A program made the position numbers and the translations under genes. A stretch of DNA of 21,902 bases, taken from an uncultured Pseudomonadota bacterium (GTDB lineage: Bacteria > Pseudomonadota > Gammaproteobacteria > Burkholderiales > SG8-39). Shown here in pieces: positions 9,809 through 16,940 of this stretch. The first letter of the stretch is position 1; each line of letters starts with the position of its first letter. The stretch is taken from NCBI GenBank assembly GCA_903909415.1, contig CAIVVS010000348.1, forward strand, positions 1 through 21,902, in the 5' to 3' direction. The notes below the pieces were generated by a model. That model ran no database searches. It saw only the letters and a program-made list of their open reading frames with translations, and had not been told where the DNA came from.

Positions 9809-9836
9809 AAAAAGGCCGCCCGAGGGCGGCCTTTTT
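9809..9836. terminator. Bidirectional terminator between csp and icd
   Basis: Five A, GGCCGCCC (9814-9821), GA, GGGCGGCC (9824-9831), five T. It is a perfect eight-base stem with tracts on both sides and ends the converging csp and icd transcripts. Confidence 0.9.
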
Positions 9837-9871
9837 GTTTGCATGCGCTCCCGTGCGGCAGCGCGCCCGCC

Positions 9872-11086
9872 TCAGTTCATGCGGCGCTTCAGCTCGGCGT
9901 CGATGGCGTCCAGGAACTCGTCGGTGGTCAGGAACGGATGGTCGGGGCGGATCAGGATGGCCAGGTCCTTGGTCATCTTGCCGGATTCGACCATGTCCAC
10001 GCATACCTTCTCGACCGTGTTGGCGAAGTTCACCAGGTCCGGCGTGTTGTCGAACTTGCCGCGGTACTGCAGGCCGCGGGTCCAGGCGTAGATCGAGGCG
10101 ATCGGGTTGGTCGAGGTCGGCTTGCCCTGCTGGTGCATGCGGTAGTGGCGGGTGACCGTGCCATGCGCGGCTTCGGATTCGACCGCCTTGCCGTCAGGGG
10201 ACATCAGCACCGAGGTCATGAGTCCGAGCGAGCCGTAGCCCTGGGCGACGGTGTCTGACTGGACGTCGCCGTCGTAGTTCTTGCAGGCCCAGAGGTAGCC
10301 GCCGCTCCACTTCATGTTCGCGGCGACCATGTCGTCGATCAGGCGGTGCTCGTAGGTCAGGCCGGCGGCGTCGAACTTGGCCTTGAACTCGGCGTCGAAG
10401 ATTTCCTGGAACAGGTTCTTGAAGCGGCCGTCGTAGACCTTGAGGATGGTGTTCTTGGTCGACAGGTAGACCGAGTAGTTGCGGTTCAGGCCGTAGGTGA
10501 AGCAGGCGCGCGCGAAGCCGCTGATCGACTCGTCCAGGTTGAACATGCCCAGGAACACGCCGCCGCCCTTGGTCTTGATAACCTCGCGCTCGACCACCGG
10601 GCCGCCGTCGGCCGGGGTGTAGCTGATCTTCAGGGTGCCGGCGCCGGGGAACTGCATGTCCTGCGCGCGGTACTGGTCGCCGAACCCGTGGCGGGCGACG
10701 ACCACCGGCTTGTCCCAGTGGGCCACCAGGCGCGGCACGTTCTTGCAGATGATGGGTTCGCGGAAGATGGTGCCGTCCAGGATGTTGCGGATCGTCCCGT
10801 TCGGGCTGCGCCACATCTGCTTCAGGTTGAATTCCTTGACCCGCGCCTCGTCCGGCGTGATGGTCGCGCACTTCACCGCGACGCCGTACTCGCGCGTCGC
10901 GTTGGCGGAGTCGATCGTGATCTGGTCGTCGGTCTCGTCGCGCTTCTCCATCCCCAGGTCGTAGTACTTGAGGTCGATGTCGAGGTAGGGCAGGATGAGT
11001 TTTTCGCGGATCTTCTGCCAGATGATCCGGGTCATCTCGTCGCCATCCATCTCCACGACAGGGTTTTTCACCTTGATCTTGCTCAC
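9872..11086 (-). CDS. icd: NADP-dependent isocitrate dehydrogenase (eukaryotic-like type)
   Basis: This enzyme oxidatively decarboxylates isocitrate to 2-oxoglutarate, making NADPH in the TCA cycle. At 404 residues it belongs to the dimeric type related to mitochondrial/cytosolic IDH rather than to E. coli Icd. Seen motifs are [13 protein letters not shown] near the start, the substrate-binding SPNGTIRN, the divalent-metal Asp region (LIDDMVA), and the NADP-site [11 protein letters not shown] and [16 protein letters not shown]. The start codon is GTG at 11086, not ATG. It is supported by AGAGGAG five bases upstream and by the sequence beginning (M)[16 protein letters not shown]. An extended -10 promoter lies 118 bases upstream. 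It converges with csp. Confidence 0.97.
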   Translation of the reverse strand: MSKIKVKNPVVEMDGDEMTRIIWQKIREKLILPYLDIDLKYYDLGMEKRDETDDQITIDSANATREYGVAVKCATITPDEARVKEFNLKQMWRSPNGTIRNILDGTIFREPIICKNVPRLVAHWDKPVVVARHGFGDQYRAQDMQFPGAGTLKISYTPADGGPVVEREVIKTKGGGVFLGMFNLDESISGFARACFTYGLNRNYSVYLSTKNTILKVYDGRFKNLFQEIFDAEFKAKFDAAGLTYEHRLIDDMVAANMKWSGGYLWACKNYDGDVQSDTVAQGYGSLGLMTSVLMSPDGKAVESEAAHGTVTRHYRMHQQGKPTSTNPIASIYAWTRGLQYRGKFDNTPDLVNFANTVEKVCVDMVESGKMTKDLAILIRPDHPFLTTDEFLDAIDAELKRRMN

Positions 11087-11203
11087 AGGAACTCCTCTTG
11101 CTGGGTCGGTCTGGGAATCGGAACGCCGTCGCGGTGTTGCTGCCGGCTGAGCGGCGGGTGGCCGCAGAACTGGCCTGCACGCGGGATGGCTGCGAAGCCC
11201 AAA

Positions 11204-11212
11204 ATTATATCA
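11204..11212 (-). promoter_or_regulatory. Extended -10 promoter of icd
   Basis: On the minus strand, TGATATAAT: a perfect TATAAT with the TGn extension one base before it. No good -35 lies 16-18 bases upstream, which fits an extended -10 promoter. The leader to the GTG start is about 110 bases. The same TGATATAATT core is found before hppA. Confidence 0.65.
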
Positions 11213-11258
11213 GTTCACCGGGGCCGCGCTCCCCGGCCACCGCGGAAGGCCGCAATCC

Positions 11259-11816
11259 ATGTCCAGACTGGTCCTGTTCAACAAGCCTTACGGGGTGGTG
11301 CCCCAGTTCTCGCCCCACCCCGGGCACCGCAGCCTTGCCGACTTCATCGACGTGCCCGGGGTCTATCCGGCCGGCCGGCTGGATGCCGACAGCGAGGGCC
11401 TGATGGTGCTGACCGACGTGGGTGCCTGGCAGGCACGCATTTCCGGACCGGGGGGCAGGTTCCCGAAGACTTACTGGGTGCAGGTCGAGAACCTGCCCCG
11501 GGGCGGGGCGCTGGAGGCGTTGCGCGCCGGCGTCGCGCTGCGCGATGGCCAGACGCTGCCCTGCGAGGCGCGCGAGATCCCGGATCCGGGCCTGCCGGCG
11601 CGCGATCCGCCGATTCGGGAGCGCAAGTCGATCCCGACCGCCTGGCTTGAGTTGATCCTGCGCGAGGGGCGCAACCGGCAGGTTCGCCGGATGACTGCGG
11701 CTGTCGGCCTGCCGACCCTGCGCCTGGTCCGGGTGGCGGTGGGGCCGTGGCAACTGGGCGACCTGCGAGCCGGTGAATGGCGCGATGCAACAATGCCCCG
11801 GGGCGCGGCGGCCTGA
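11259..11816 (+). CDS. rluE: 23S rRNA pseudouridine synthase, RluE type
   Basis: This 185-residue protein of the RsuA/RluB/E/F family isomerises a uridine in 23S rRNA (U2457 in E. coli RluE). The N-terminus LVLFNKPYGVVPQFSPHPGHRSLADFI is the family's start. The catalytic motif is GRLDADSEGLMVLT, with the nucleophilic Asp at about residue 42. The C-terminal EGRNRQVRRMTAAVGLPTLRLVRVAVGPW is also diagnostic. It lacks an S4 domain, as expected for RluE and unlike RluB/RluF. It diverges from icd with a 172-base gap. Confidence 0.92.
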   Translation: MSRLVLFNKPYGVVPQFSPHPGHRSLADFIDVPGVYPAGRLDADSEGLMVLTDVGAWQARISGPGGRFPKTYWVQVENLPRGGALEALRAGVALRDGQTLPCEAREIPDPGLPARDPPIRERKSIPTAWLELILREGRNRQVRRMTAAVGLPTLRLVRVAVGPWQLGDLRAGEWRDATMPRGAAA

Positions 11817-11873
11817 CTGTTCGAGCTGACCAGCCTGTCAACCATCCGCGTTGGGGCGCGTTATCCGGACGGG

Positions 11874-11886
11874 CACATGGCATGTG
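11874..11886. promoter_or_regulatory. 13-base palindrome upstream of the first lysine-rich peptide gene
   Basis: CACATG, G, CATGTG is a perfect palindrome 42 bases before the ATG at 11928. It could be an operator for a dimeric regulator. It also overlaps possible promoter sequence (TAATGT at 11893-11898 with no convincing -35). Confidence 0.35.
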
Positions 11887-11927
11887 TCAAGCTAATGTTT
11901 TTCAACCGGAAATTGAAAGGGAACACC

Positions 11928-12113
11928 ATGACCAAACTGATCTCCACCGTGGTCGCGATCGCATTTGCCGCGGTTTGCGGCGCCGCTTCTGCCCAAGCCC
12001 CTGCTGCCGCGCCTGCCGCCGCACCTGCCGCCCAGGCCGACGCGCCCAAGGCGGAAGCCAAGGCCAAGAAGGCCAAGAAAGCCAAGAAGGCCAAGAAGGC
12101 GAAGGCCAGCTAA
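11928..12113 (+). CDS. Small exported Ala/Lys-rich protein (peptide 1)
   Basis: I do not recognise a named family. The protein has 61 residues. The first 22 or so form a clear signal peptide (MTKLISTVVAIAFAAVCGAASAQ, likely cut at ASA/QA). Next comes an Ala/Pro-rich stretch (APAAAPAAAPAAQADAP), then an almost pure Lys/Ala tail made of AKK triplets repeated about five times. The start at 11928 is chosen over upstream GTG/ATG codons because it gives the signal peptide and has AAAGGGA eight bases before it. The composition recalls acid-shock protein Asr and other histone-like periplasmic peptides, but that is likeness only. It is the first of three consecutive genes of this kind and has its own strong terminator. 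Confidence 0.8.
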   Translation: MTKLISTVVAIAFAAVCGAASAQAPAAAPAAAPAAQADAPKAEAKAKKAKKAKKAKKAKAS

Positions 12114-12137
12114 GCTAGCCGATTGATTTATCAGACG

Positions 12138-12174
12138 AAACCCGCCGCAGCACTTGCTTGCTGCGGCGGGTTTT
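12138..12174 (+). terminator. Strong rho-independent terminator after peptide 1
   Basis: CCCGCCGCAGCA (12141-12152) and TGCTGCGGCGGG (12159-12170) form a perfect 12-base stem with a six-base loop, flanked by AAA and TTTT. It is the longest perfect stem in the window. Confidence 0.9.
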
Positions 12175-12242
12175 GGATACACTCCCAGTCCCGGTGTCAA
12201 CCAGCTGCAAGCTGGAGACGTTAAAGGGGATGATCGGCGAAG

Positions 12243-12269
12243 TTGCTGGTCACATTTTCGGTCTATAAA
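12243..12269 (+). promoter_or_regulatory. Possible promoter for peptide 2
   Basis: TATAAA (12264-12269) lies 16 bases before the start codon, with TTGCTG (12243-12248) upstream at a short 15-base spacing. The -10 is good; the -35 and spacing are weak. Confidence 0.4.
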
Positions 12270-12285
12270 CAGAGAGGGAAACAAA

Positions 12286-12405
12286 ATGCAAAAGCTGCTC
12301 GCTATCGTTCTCGCCGCCATGTTCGCGTCCGTCAGCTTCACGGCCATCGCCGCCGACAAGAAGGACGACAAGAAAGTCGAGAAGAAGGACGAGAAGAAGA
12401 AGTAA
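12286..12405 (+). CDS. Tiny exported Lys/Asp/Glu-rich peptide (peptide 2)
   Basis: The protein has 39 residues and matches no family I know. A 22-23 residue signal peptide ([20 protein letters not shown], cut near AIAA) is followed by a mature part of only about 16 residues made almost wholly of Lys with Asp/Glu ([16 protein letters not shown]). GAGAGGGA stands eight bases before the ATG at 12286. An in-frame extension to 12154 runs through the previous terminator and is not credible. Its signal peptide aligns with that of peptide 3 (KLLAIV...A.F...S...AIA.DK), and both share KVEKK, so the two are probably tandem duplicates. Confidence 0.75.
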   Translation: MQKLLAIVLAAMFASVSFTAIAADKKDDKKVEKKDEKKK

Positions 12406-12425
12406 GCGGACTACGTCTGCACACG

Positions 12426-12457
12426 AAGGCGGGATCCTCACGGACTCCCGCCTTTTT
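12426..12457 (+). terminator. Terminator between peptides 2 and 3
   Basis: AAGGCGGGA (12426-12434) pairs with TCCCGCCTT (12446-12454), continuing into five T. It ends 33 bases before the peptide 3 start codon, leaving no room for a full promoter between them, so it may act as an attenuator. Confidence 0.85.
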
Positions 12458-12490
12458 GCTTTCAGGGACAAGAGAAACGAAGGGGGACAC

Positions 12491-12622
12491 ATGAAAAAGC
12501 TGCTCGCAATCGTGATGATGGCTGCATTCGGCGCGATGAGCGTCCAGGCAATCGCCCAGGACAAGGGCCAGAAGGTCGAGAAAAAGGCCAAGAAGGCCAA
12601 GAAGGCGAAGAAGTCCGGCTGA
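12491..12622 (+). CDS. Tiny exported Lys-rich peptide (peptide 3)
   Basis: This 43-residue ORF is easy to miss because of its size. It has a clear signal peptide (MKKLLAIVMMAAFGAMSVQA, cut after AIA) and a mature part of about 21 residues, QDKGQKVEKKAKKAKKAKKS plus Gly. AAGGGGG precedes the ATG at 12491 by five to ten bases. The signal region and KVEKK match peptide 2, while the AKKAKKAKK tail matches peptide 1, so it links the three. The function is unknown; the mature form would be a strongly basic periplasmic peptide. Confidence 0.75.
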   Translation: MKKLLAIVMMAAFGAMSVQAIAQDKGQKVEKKAKKAKKAKKSG

Positions 12623-12643
12623 TTCCACGCCAGTCTCGCCATG

Positions 12644-12673
12644 GGGCAGGGGAAACCCTGCCCTTTGCATTTT
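12644..12673 (+). terminator. Terminator after peptide 3
   Basis: GGGCAGGG (12644-12651), GAAA tetraloop, CCCTGCCC (12656-12663), then TTTGCATTTT. An eight-base perfect stem capped with a stable GNRA loop. Confidence 0.85.
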
Positions 12674-12705
12674 GGGTGGAAGCTTTCAGAAACCGCAGGT
12701 CAACG

Positions 12706-13188
12706 ATGCAGGGCCTATTGATGCAACAACCGACCCATCCCGCGCGATGCCTGTTGGCGGCCCTCTTGTCCGCCTTCGCGGCGATCCTTCCCACCGCGTC
12801 TGCGGCGGCAGACATGCCTCGCCTGCAGCTCACGGCCGGCATCCACGTGGTGCAGGCCGAGGTCGCGCATACCTTCGACACGCGCGCGCGCGGACTGATG
12901 TTCAGGAAAAGCATGGGCCCCAACCAGGGGATGCTGTTCGTTTTCCAGGAGAACGCAGCGCACTGCATGTGGATGCGCAACACGCTGATTCCGCTCGCGG
13001 TGGCCTTCCTTGACGCGAACGGGACGATCATCAACGTCGAGGAAATGCAGCCCCAGACGGAGAATTCACACTGCGCGGCGCGCCCGGCGAAGTACGCGCT
13101 GGAGATGAATGCGGGTTGGTTCGTCCAGAAGGGGGTGCGACCCGGAACCCAGCTCGGTGGCATCGACAGGGCGCCGCCGGCCCAGTAG
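12706..13188 (+). CDS. Exported DUF192 family protein
   Basis: This is a DUF192 (COG1430) protein of unknown function, found widely in bacteria and often exported. It has 160 residues from the ATG at 12706 (AGGT six bases upstream). The ATG at 12721 with AGGG upstream is equally possible and gives a shorter n-region. The signal peptide core is CLLAALLSAFAAILPTASAA. The conserved domain shows ARGLMFRKSM, GMLFVF, the CMWMRNTLIPLAVAFLD core, and INVEEMQPQTENSHC to the ALEMNAGWF end. It follows the three lysine-rich peptide genes with a terminator between, so it is probably a separate unit. Confidence 0.9.
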   Translation: MQGLLMQQPTHPARCLLAALLSAFAAILPTASAAADMPRLQLTAGIHVVQAEVAHTFDTRARGLMFRKSMGPNQGMLFVFQENAAHCMWMRNTLIPLAVAFLDANGTIINVEEMQPQTENSHCAARPAKYALEMNAGWFVQKGVRPGTQLGGIDRAPPAQ

Positions 13189-13206
13189 GCGGGAGGTCCT
13201 GAAAAC

Positions 13207-13235
13207 AAAAAGCCCGGCCTAGGCCGGGCTTTTTT
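13207..13235. terminator. Bidirectional terminator between DUF192 gene and sodB
   Basis: A-run, AGCCCGGCC, TA, GGCCGGGCT, T-run: a near-continuous palindrome with tracts on both sides, placed between the converging DUF192 gene and sodB. Confidence 0.9.
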
Positions 13236-13250
13236 GATGGGGCAGGCGCG

Positions 13251-13832
<582 letters not shown>

Positions 13833-13871
13833 GAGATCGCTCCTGAAATCGGGTCGGTTGACGGAAGCGCG

Positions 13872-13900
13872 ATTCTAGAGAGATTCGCCCCCCGCCGCAA
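13872..13900 (-). promoter_or_regulatory. Candidate sodB promoter
   Basis: On the minus strand there is TTGCGG (13895-13900), a 17-base spacer and TAGAAT (13872-13877, five of six matches). It lies 40 bases before the sodB start and allows expression independent of xseA. Confidence 0.5.
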
Positions 13901-13929
13901 ACCGGCGCGTCCGCCGGCCCCCCGAAGCG

Positions 13930-15327
13930 TCAGTCCGGGGCGCCCCTTCCGGTCCCGGGCGCGGTGCCGTCGGGCAATATCTGTTCCACGCGCGCGGTCG
14001 CGCCACCCGCGGCGAAACGCGCCTCGATCAGCGCACCCGCCGACAGCGTGGCGGCGTCCCGGATGATCCTGCCGGTGCCGTCGCGAACCACGCTGTAGCC
14101 GCGCGCGAGGACGTTGGAGGGATCGAGGTGGCCGAGGCTGGCGAGCGCCGCGCCCATGCGTGCATCACGCGCCTGGCGCAGTTGTGCCGCCGCTCGTCCC
14201 AGCCGCTGGACTGCGTGCGCGGTGCGCACCGAAGCCTCGCGCAGGTCAGGGGACGCACCACGCATTCGCTGCACGAGTCGCTCCAGCCGCCAAGCGCGCT
14301 CGGCGGCGTCGCGGCTGGCTGCTGCGGACAGGCGGGTCCTGAGTTGCGCGAGCAGGTCCCCCCGCGCCGCCAGCCGCCTGCCCGGGTGCTGCAGGCGCCG
14401 CGCGGTGGAGTCGAGTCGCTGCATCCGGGTTTCAAGCGCTCGGCGCATATGCCAGGACAGCCGTCCTGCCGCGTCGGCCAGGCCTGCGAGCAGGGCGGCG
14501 CGCGAGGGGCTCACCAGCTCGGCGGCAGCCGTTGGCGTGGGCGCGCGGTGGTCAGCGGCGAAATCCGCGATGGTGAAGTCGGTTTCGTGGCCGACGCCGG
14601 TGACCACCGGCACCGGGCAGGCGCGTATCGCGCGTGCCACGGCTTCATCGTTGAACGCCCACAGGTCCTCGATGCTGCCGCCGCCGCGCGCGACGATCAG
14701 CACGTCGCATTCGCGCCGCTTGCCGGCGGTGGTGATCGCGGCAGCGATCAGCGCGCCCGCCCCCGCCCCCTGCACGGGACACGGGTACACCACCACGGGT
14801 ATGGACGGATTGCGCCGTGCCAGCGTGGTGAGCACATCGCGCAGCGCCGCCGCCGCCAGCGAGCTGACGACGCCGATGGCGCGTGGCAATGCGGGCAACT
14901 CACGTTTCGAATCCTGGTCGAACAGTCCCTCTGCCGCGAGGCGTTCCTTCAGCTTGAGGAAGGCCTCGTAGAGCGCTCCGCGGCCGGCGCGGCGCATGGT
15001 TTCCACGGTGAGCTGGAAATCGCCGCGCGGCTCGTACAGCGACACCAGGCCCTGGACCTCGACCTGCATGCCGTCGCGAGGCGTCCAGTCGAGGTACTGG
15101 TTGCGGTGGCGGAACATCACGCAACGCACCTGCGCGCGCTCGTCCTTCAGGACGAAGTAGGCGTGGCCGGACCGGGCGAGCAGGAAGTTGGAGATCTCGC
15201 CGCTGACCCAGAGCAGCGGAAAGCGGTGCTCGAGCACATCGCGCACGCTGCGCGTGAGCTGCGAGACGCTAAGGATTTCCTCCGGGGCGCGCCTGGAAAC
15301 CCGCGTGAATTCAGGGCTTTCGCGCAT
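13930..15327 (-). CDS. xseA: Exodeoxyribonuclease VII large subunit
   Basis: XseA with XseB degrades single-stranded DNA in repair. The 465-residue protein shows the N-terminal OB-fold domain (ILSVSQLTRSVRDVLEHRFPLLWVSGEISNF, residues 18 onward, split across the fold), then the catalytic domain with GVVSSLAAAALRDVL, VARGGGSIEDLWAFNDE and VVTGVGHETDFTIADFAADHRAPTPTAAAE. A long Arg/Ala-rich helical part (about 280-400) follows, and the C-terminal LDPSNVLARGYSVV motif. Length is normal. There is no ribosome binding site before the ATG at 15327, and a TAGAAT box ends six bases upstream, so the mRNA could be leaderless. The small subunit gene xseB is not in this window. Confidence 0.96.
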   Translation of the reverse strand: MRESPEFTRVSRRAPEEILSVSQLTRSVRDVLEHRFPLLWVSGEISNFLLARSGHAYFVLKDERAQVRCVMFRHRNQYLDWTPRDGMQVEVQGLVSLYEPRGDFQLTVETMRRAGRGALYEAFLKLKERLAAEGLFDQDSKRELPALPRAIGVVSSLAAAALRDVLTTLARRNPSIPVVVYPCPVQGAGAGALIAAAITTAGKRRECDVLIVARGGGSIEDLWAFNDEAVARAIRACPVPVVTGVGHETDFTIADFAADHRAPTPTAAAELVSPSRAALLAGLADAAGRLSWHMRRALETRMQRLDSTARRLQHPGRRLAARGDLLAQLRTRLSAAASRDAAERAWRLERLVQRMRGASPDLREASVRTAHAVQRLGRAAAQLRQARDARMGAALASLGHLDPSNVLARGYSVVRDGTGRIIRDAATLSAGALIEARFAAGGATARVEQILPDGTAPGTGRGAPD

Positions 15328-15333
15328 GTTTGG

Positions 15334-15339
15334 ATTCTA
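15334..15339 (-). promoter_or_regulatory. Possible -10 element of a leaderless xseA transcript
   Basis: TAGAAT on the minus strand, six bases before the xseA ATG. A start of transcription at the usual distance would coincide with the start codon. No good -35 is visible. Confidence 0.35.
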
Positions 15340-15341
15340 GC

Positions 15342-15544
15342 CTATCCACAGCCGATGGCCGCCGCGCAGGGTGCTTCAGACAAACGCATGACTCCCCTAG
15401 GGGGAATTTCATAAGTCGTTGAATTCATGTTGAAAAATGCGGCGCGTAAAACACAGGCGATGGCAAAAAGCGCTTTTGCGTCAAGCCTCTTGCCCCGATG
15501 ACCGCTGCATTGTGCACAGCCTTATCCACAGGTTTTGTGGATAA
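15342..15544. promoter_or_regulatory. Cluster of DnaA-box-like sites
   Basis: Two perfect DnaA boxes face each other: TTATCCACA (15522-15530) and TGTGGATAA (15536-15544), separated by GGTTT. Two one-mismatch sites on the plus strand lie nearby: CTATCCACA (15342-15350) and TTGTGCACA (15510-15518). Between them is an AT-rich stretch (about 15405-15439) and the 12-base palindrome AAAAGCGCTTTT (15466-15477). A CCCCTAGGGG palindrome lies at 15394-15403. There is no dnaA gene here, so regulation or titration is more likely than a chromosomal origin. Confidence 0.6.
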
Positions 15545-15710
15545 GCGCAACGCATCAAGCGTGGCAGGGCGCGAACCGCTTCAGGAATGTCCTTCGCCGT
15601 CCTGCATTTGTGTGGCGAACATGCGGCTGTGTCGAATTTCGGGATGCTATGCGCTTGGCGCGAAAGCGTTTTGCCGCGCCGGGCCCGCGCCGTTGTGCGC
15701 CCGGGTTTGG
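15545..15710. other. Non-coding part of the xseA-exbB divergent region
   Basis: The whole gap between xseA and exbB is 522 bases. This part holds no recognisable gene: an ORF running in from 15535 gives a Cys/Arg-rich translation unlike any ExbB N-terminus. AT-richer patches occur near 15605-15650. A small RNA or distal promoter cannot be excluded. Confidence 0.35.
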
Positions 15711-15739
15711 TTGCGGAATCAACCTGCGGGGGCTAAAGT
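15711..15739 (+). promoter_or_regulatory. Candidate promoter of the exbB operon
   Basis: TTGCGG (15711-15716), a 17-base spacer and TAAAGT (15734-15739). An inverted repeat GGTT-N8-AACC (15709-15724) overlaps the -35. The predicted leader is about 105 bases. Confidence 0.5.
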
Positions 15740-15849
15740 GTCGCGGCTTTTGCGCCTTGCGATCCGCAGCCTGCACGCCAACCAACCGAGTGCATGCCGC
15801 GAGAGCAGAGGCGCGACGCTCCAGCGCATCGGCATCCGGAGGTAACACC

Positions 15850-16482
15850 TTGTTTTCAATCATCCAGGCAGCGGGCTGGCCCATTTATCCGCTGCTGCTC
15901 GCGTCGGTGATTGCGGTCGCCCTGATCATTGAGCGCCTGATTGTCCTGCGGAAGGCCAAGATCGTCCCCGACGGCCTGCTGGAAAAGGCGGTCGCCGCCT
16001 ACCAGAAGCAGGGCGTGGGTCCCGAGGTGATCGAGCGCCTCGCGCAGGATTCGCCGCTGGGGCGCATCCTCGCCGCCGGGTTGCGCAACGTGAAGAGCTC
16101 GCGCTACGTCATGAAGGACGCGATCGAGGAGGCCGGCAGCGCCGTGACCCACCAGTTGGAGCGCTTCCTCACCACGCTGGGAACGATCGCGTCGATCAGC
16201 CCGTTGATGGGGCTGTTCGGCACCATCGTCGGCATGATCGAGATCTTCGGCGCCCAGGGCCCCAGCGGGGGCAACCCGCAGCAGCTGGCGCACGGCATTT
16301 CCATCGCGCTCTACAACACCGGCTTCGGCCTGGTGATCGCGATCCCGGCGATGATCTTCTACCGCTACTTCCGCGGTAAGGTGCAGGAACTGGTGGTGGA
16401 GATGGAGCAGCAGGCGTCGCGCCTCGTGGACATCGTGCACGGCGAGCGCGCGGACTACGCGCCGCCGCCGCGCGCGCATTGA
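15850..16482 (+). CDS. exbB: ExbB/TolQ/MotA family proton-channel protein
   Basis: This inner-membrane proton channel energises outer-membrane processes through TonB or Tol partners. It has 210 residues. The start is a TTG at 15850, supported by GGAGG seven bases upstream and by the normal ExbB N-terminus (M)FSIIQAAGWPIYPLLLASV. Three membrane segments are seen (about residues 12-33, 112-135 and 155-178). The conserved core is LERFLTTLGTIASISPLMGLFGTIVGMIEIF and GISIALYNTGFGLVIAIPAMIFYRYF. exbD follows by eight bases. The placement beside lpxK and kdsB, with no tonB, is common in betaproteobacteria; whether it serves TonB or another system is unclear. Confidence 0.93.
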   Translation: MFSIIQAAGWPIYPLLLASVIAVALIIERLIVLRKAKIVPDGLLEKAVAAYQKQGVGPEVIERLAQDSPLGRILAAGLRNVKSSRYVMKDAIEEAGSAVTHQLERFLTTLGTIASISPLMGLFGTIVGMIEIFGAQGPSGGNPQQLAHGISIALYNTGFGLVIAIPAMIFYRYFRGKVQELVVEMEQQASRLVDIVHGERADYAPPPRAH

Positions 16483-16489
16483 GGCCGGA

Positions 16490-16909
16490 ATGAAGTTCCG
16501 CAGCGCGCGCACCGAGGAGGAACCGGAGATCAACCTGATCCCGATGATCGACCTTTTCCTGGTGATCATCATCTTCCTGATGCTGACGACGACCTATTCC
16601 AAGTTTGCCGAACTGCAGATCAACCTGCCCAGCGCCGACGCGGAGAAGCCGCTTGACCGACCGAACGAGATCAACGTGGCGATCTCGTCCACCGGCCAGT
16701 ACCAGATCAACCGCCGCAACGTCAGCGTGAAGGACGTTGCCGGGCTCGCGTCCGAACTCAGGGCGGCCGGCGGCGGGCTGAAGGAGCCGGTCATCGTGAT
16801 CAACGCCGACAACAATGCGTCGCACCAGTCGGTGATCCGGGTGATGGACGCCGCGCGCCAGGCCGGCTTCGGCCAGGTCGCCTTCGCCGTGGAGCAGTCG
16901 GCGAAGTAG
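16490..16909 (+). CDS. exbD: ExbD/TolR family protein
   Basis: This is the partner of ExbB in the proton-driven motor. The 139-residue protein has one N-terminal membrane segment (MIDLFLVIIIFLMLTTTY, about residues 19-36) that carries the essential Asp at residue 21 (INLIPMIDLFLV). A periplasmic domain follows (about 45-139) with the family's VIINADNNASHQSVIRVMDAARQAGF. The start ATG lies eight bases after the exbB stop. The length matches ExbD. Confidence 0.95.
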   Translation: MKFRSARTEEEPEINLIPMIDLFLVIIIFLMLTTTYSKFAELQINLPSADAEKPLDRPNEINVAISSTGQYQINRRNVSVKDVAGLASELRAAGGGLKEPVIVINADNNASHQSVIRVMDAARQAGFGQVAFAVEQSAK

Positions 16910-16940
16910 CGCCGGCGCGCTCCCACCGCGGCGCACCGCA

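Noticed and set aside
10346..11650. Plus-strand ORF (434 codons) opposite icd and running into rluE
   Set aside because: Crosses a promoter region and overlaps rluE in another frame; translation looks random.
14128..15414. Plus-strand ORF (428 codons) opposite xseA
   Set aside because: Antisense shadow of a GC-rich gene.
15342..15544. Chromosomal origin of replication
   Set aside because: No dnaA, dnaN, rpmH or parAB nearby; boxes alone are not enough. Kept as a DnaA-site cluster.
15535..15849. N-terminal extension of exbB by about 105 codons
   Set aside because: Runs through a promoter-like region, is Cys/Arg-rich, and the TTG at 15850 has a strong GGAGG and the normal ExbB N-terminus.
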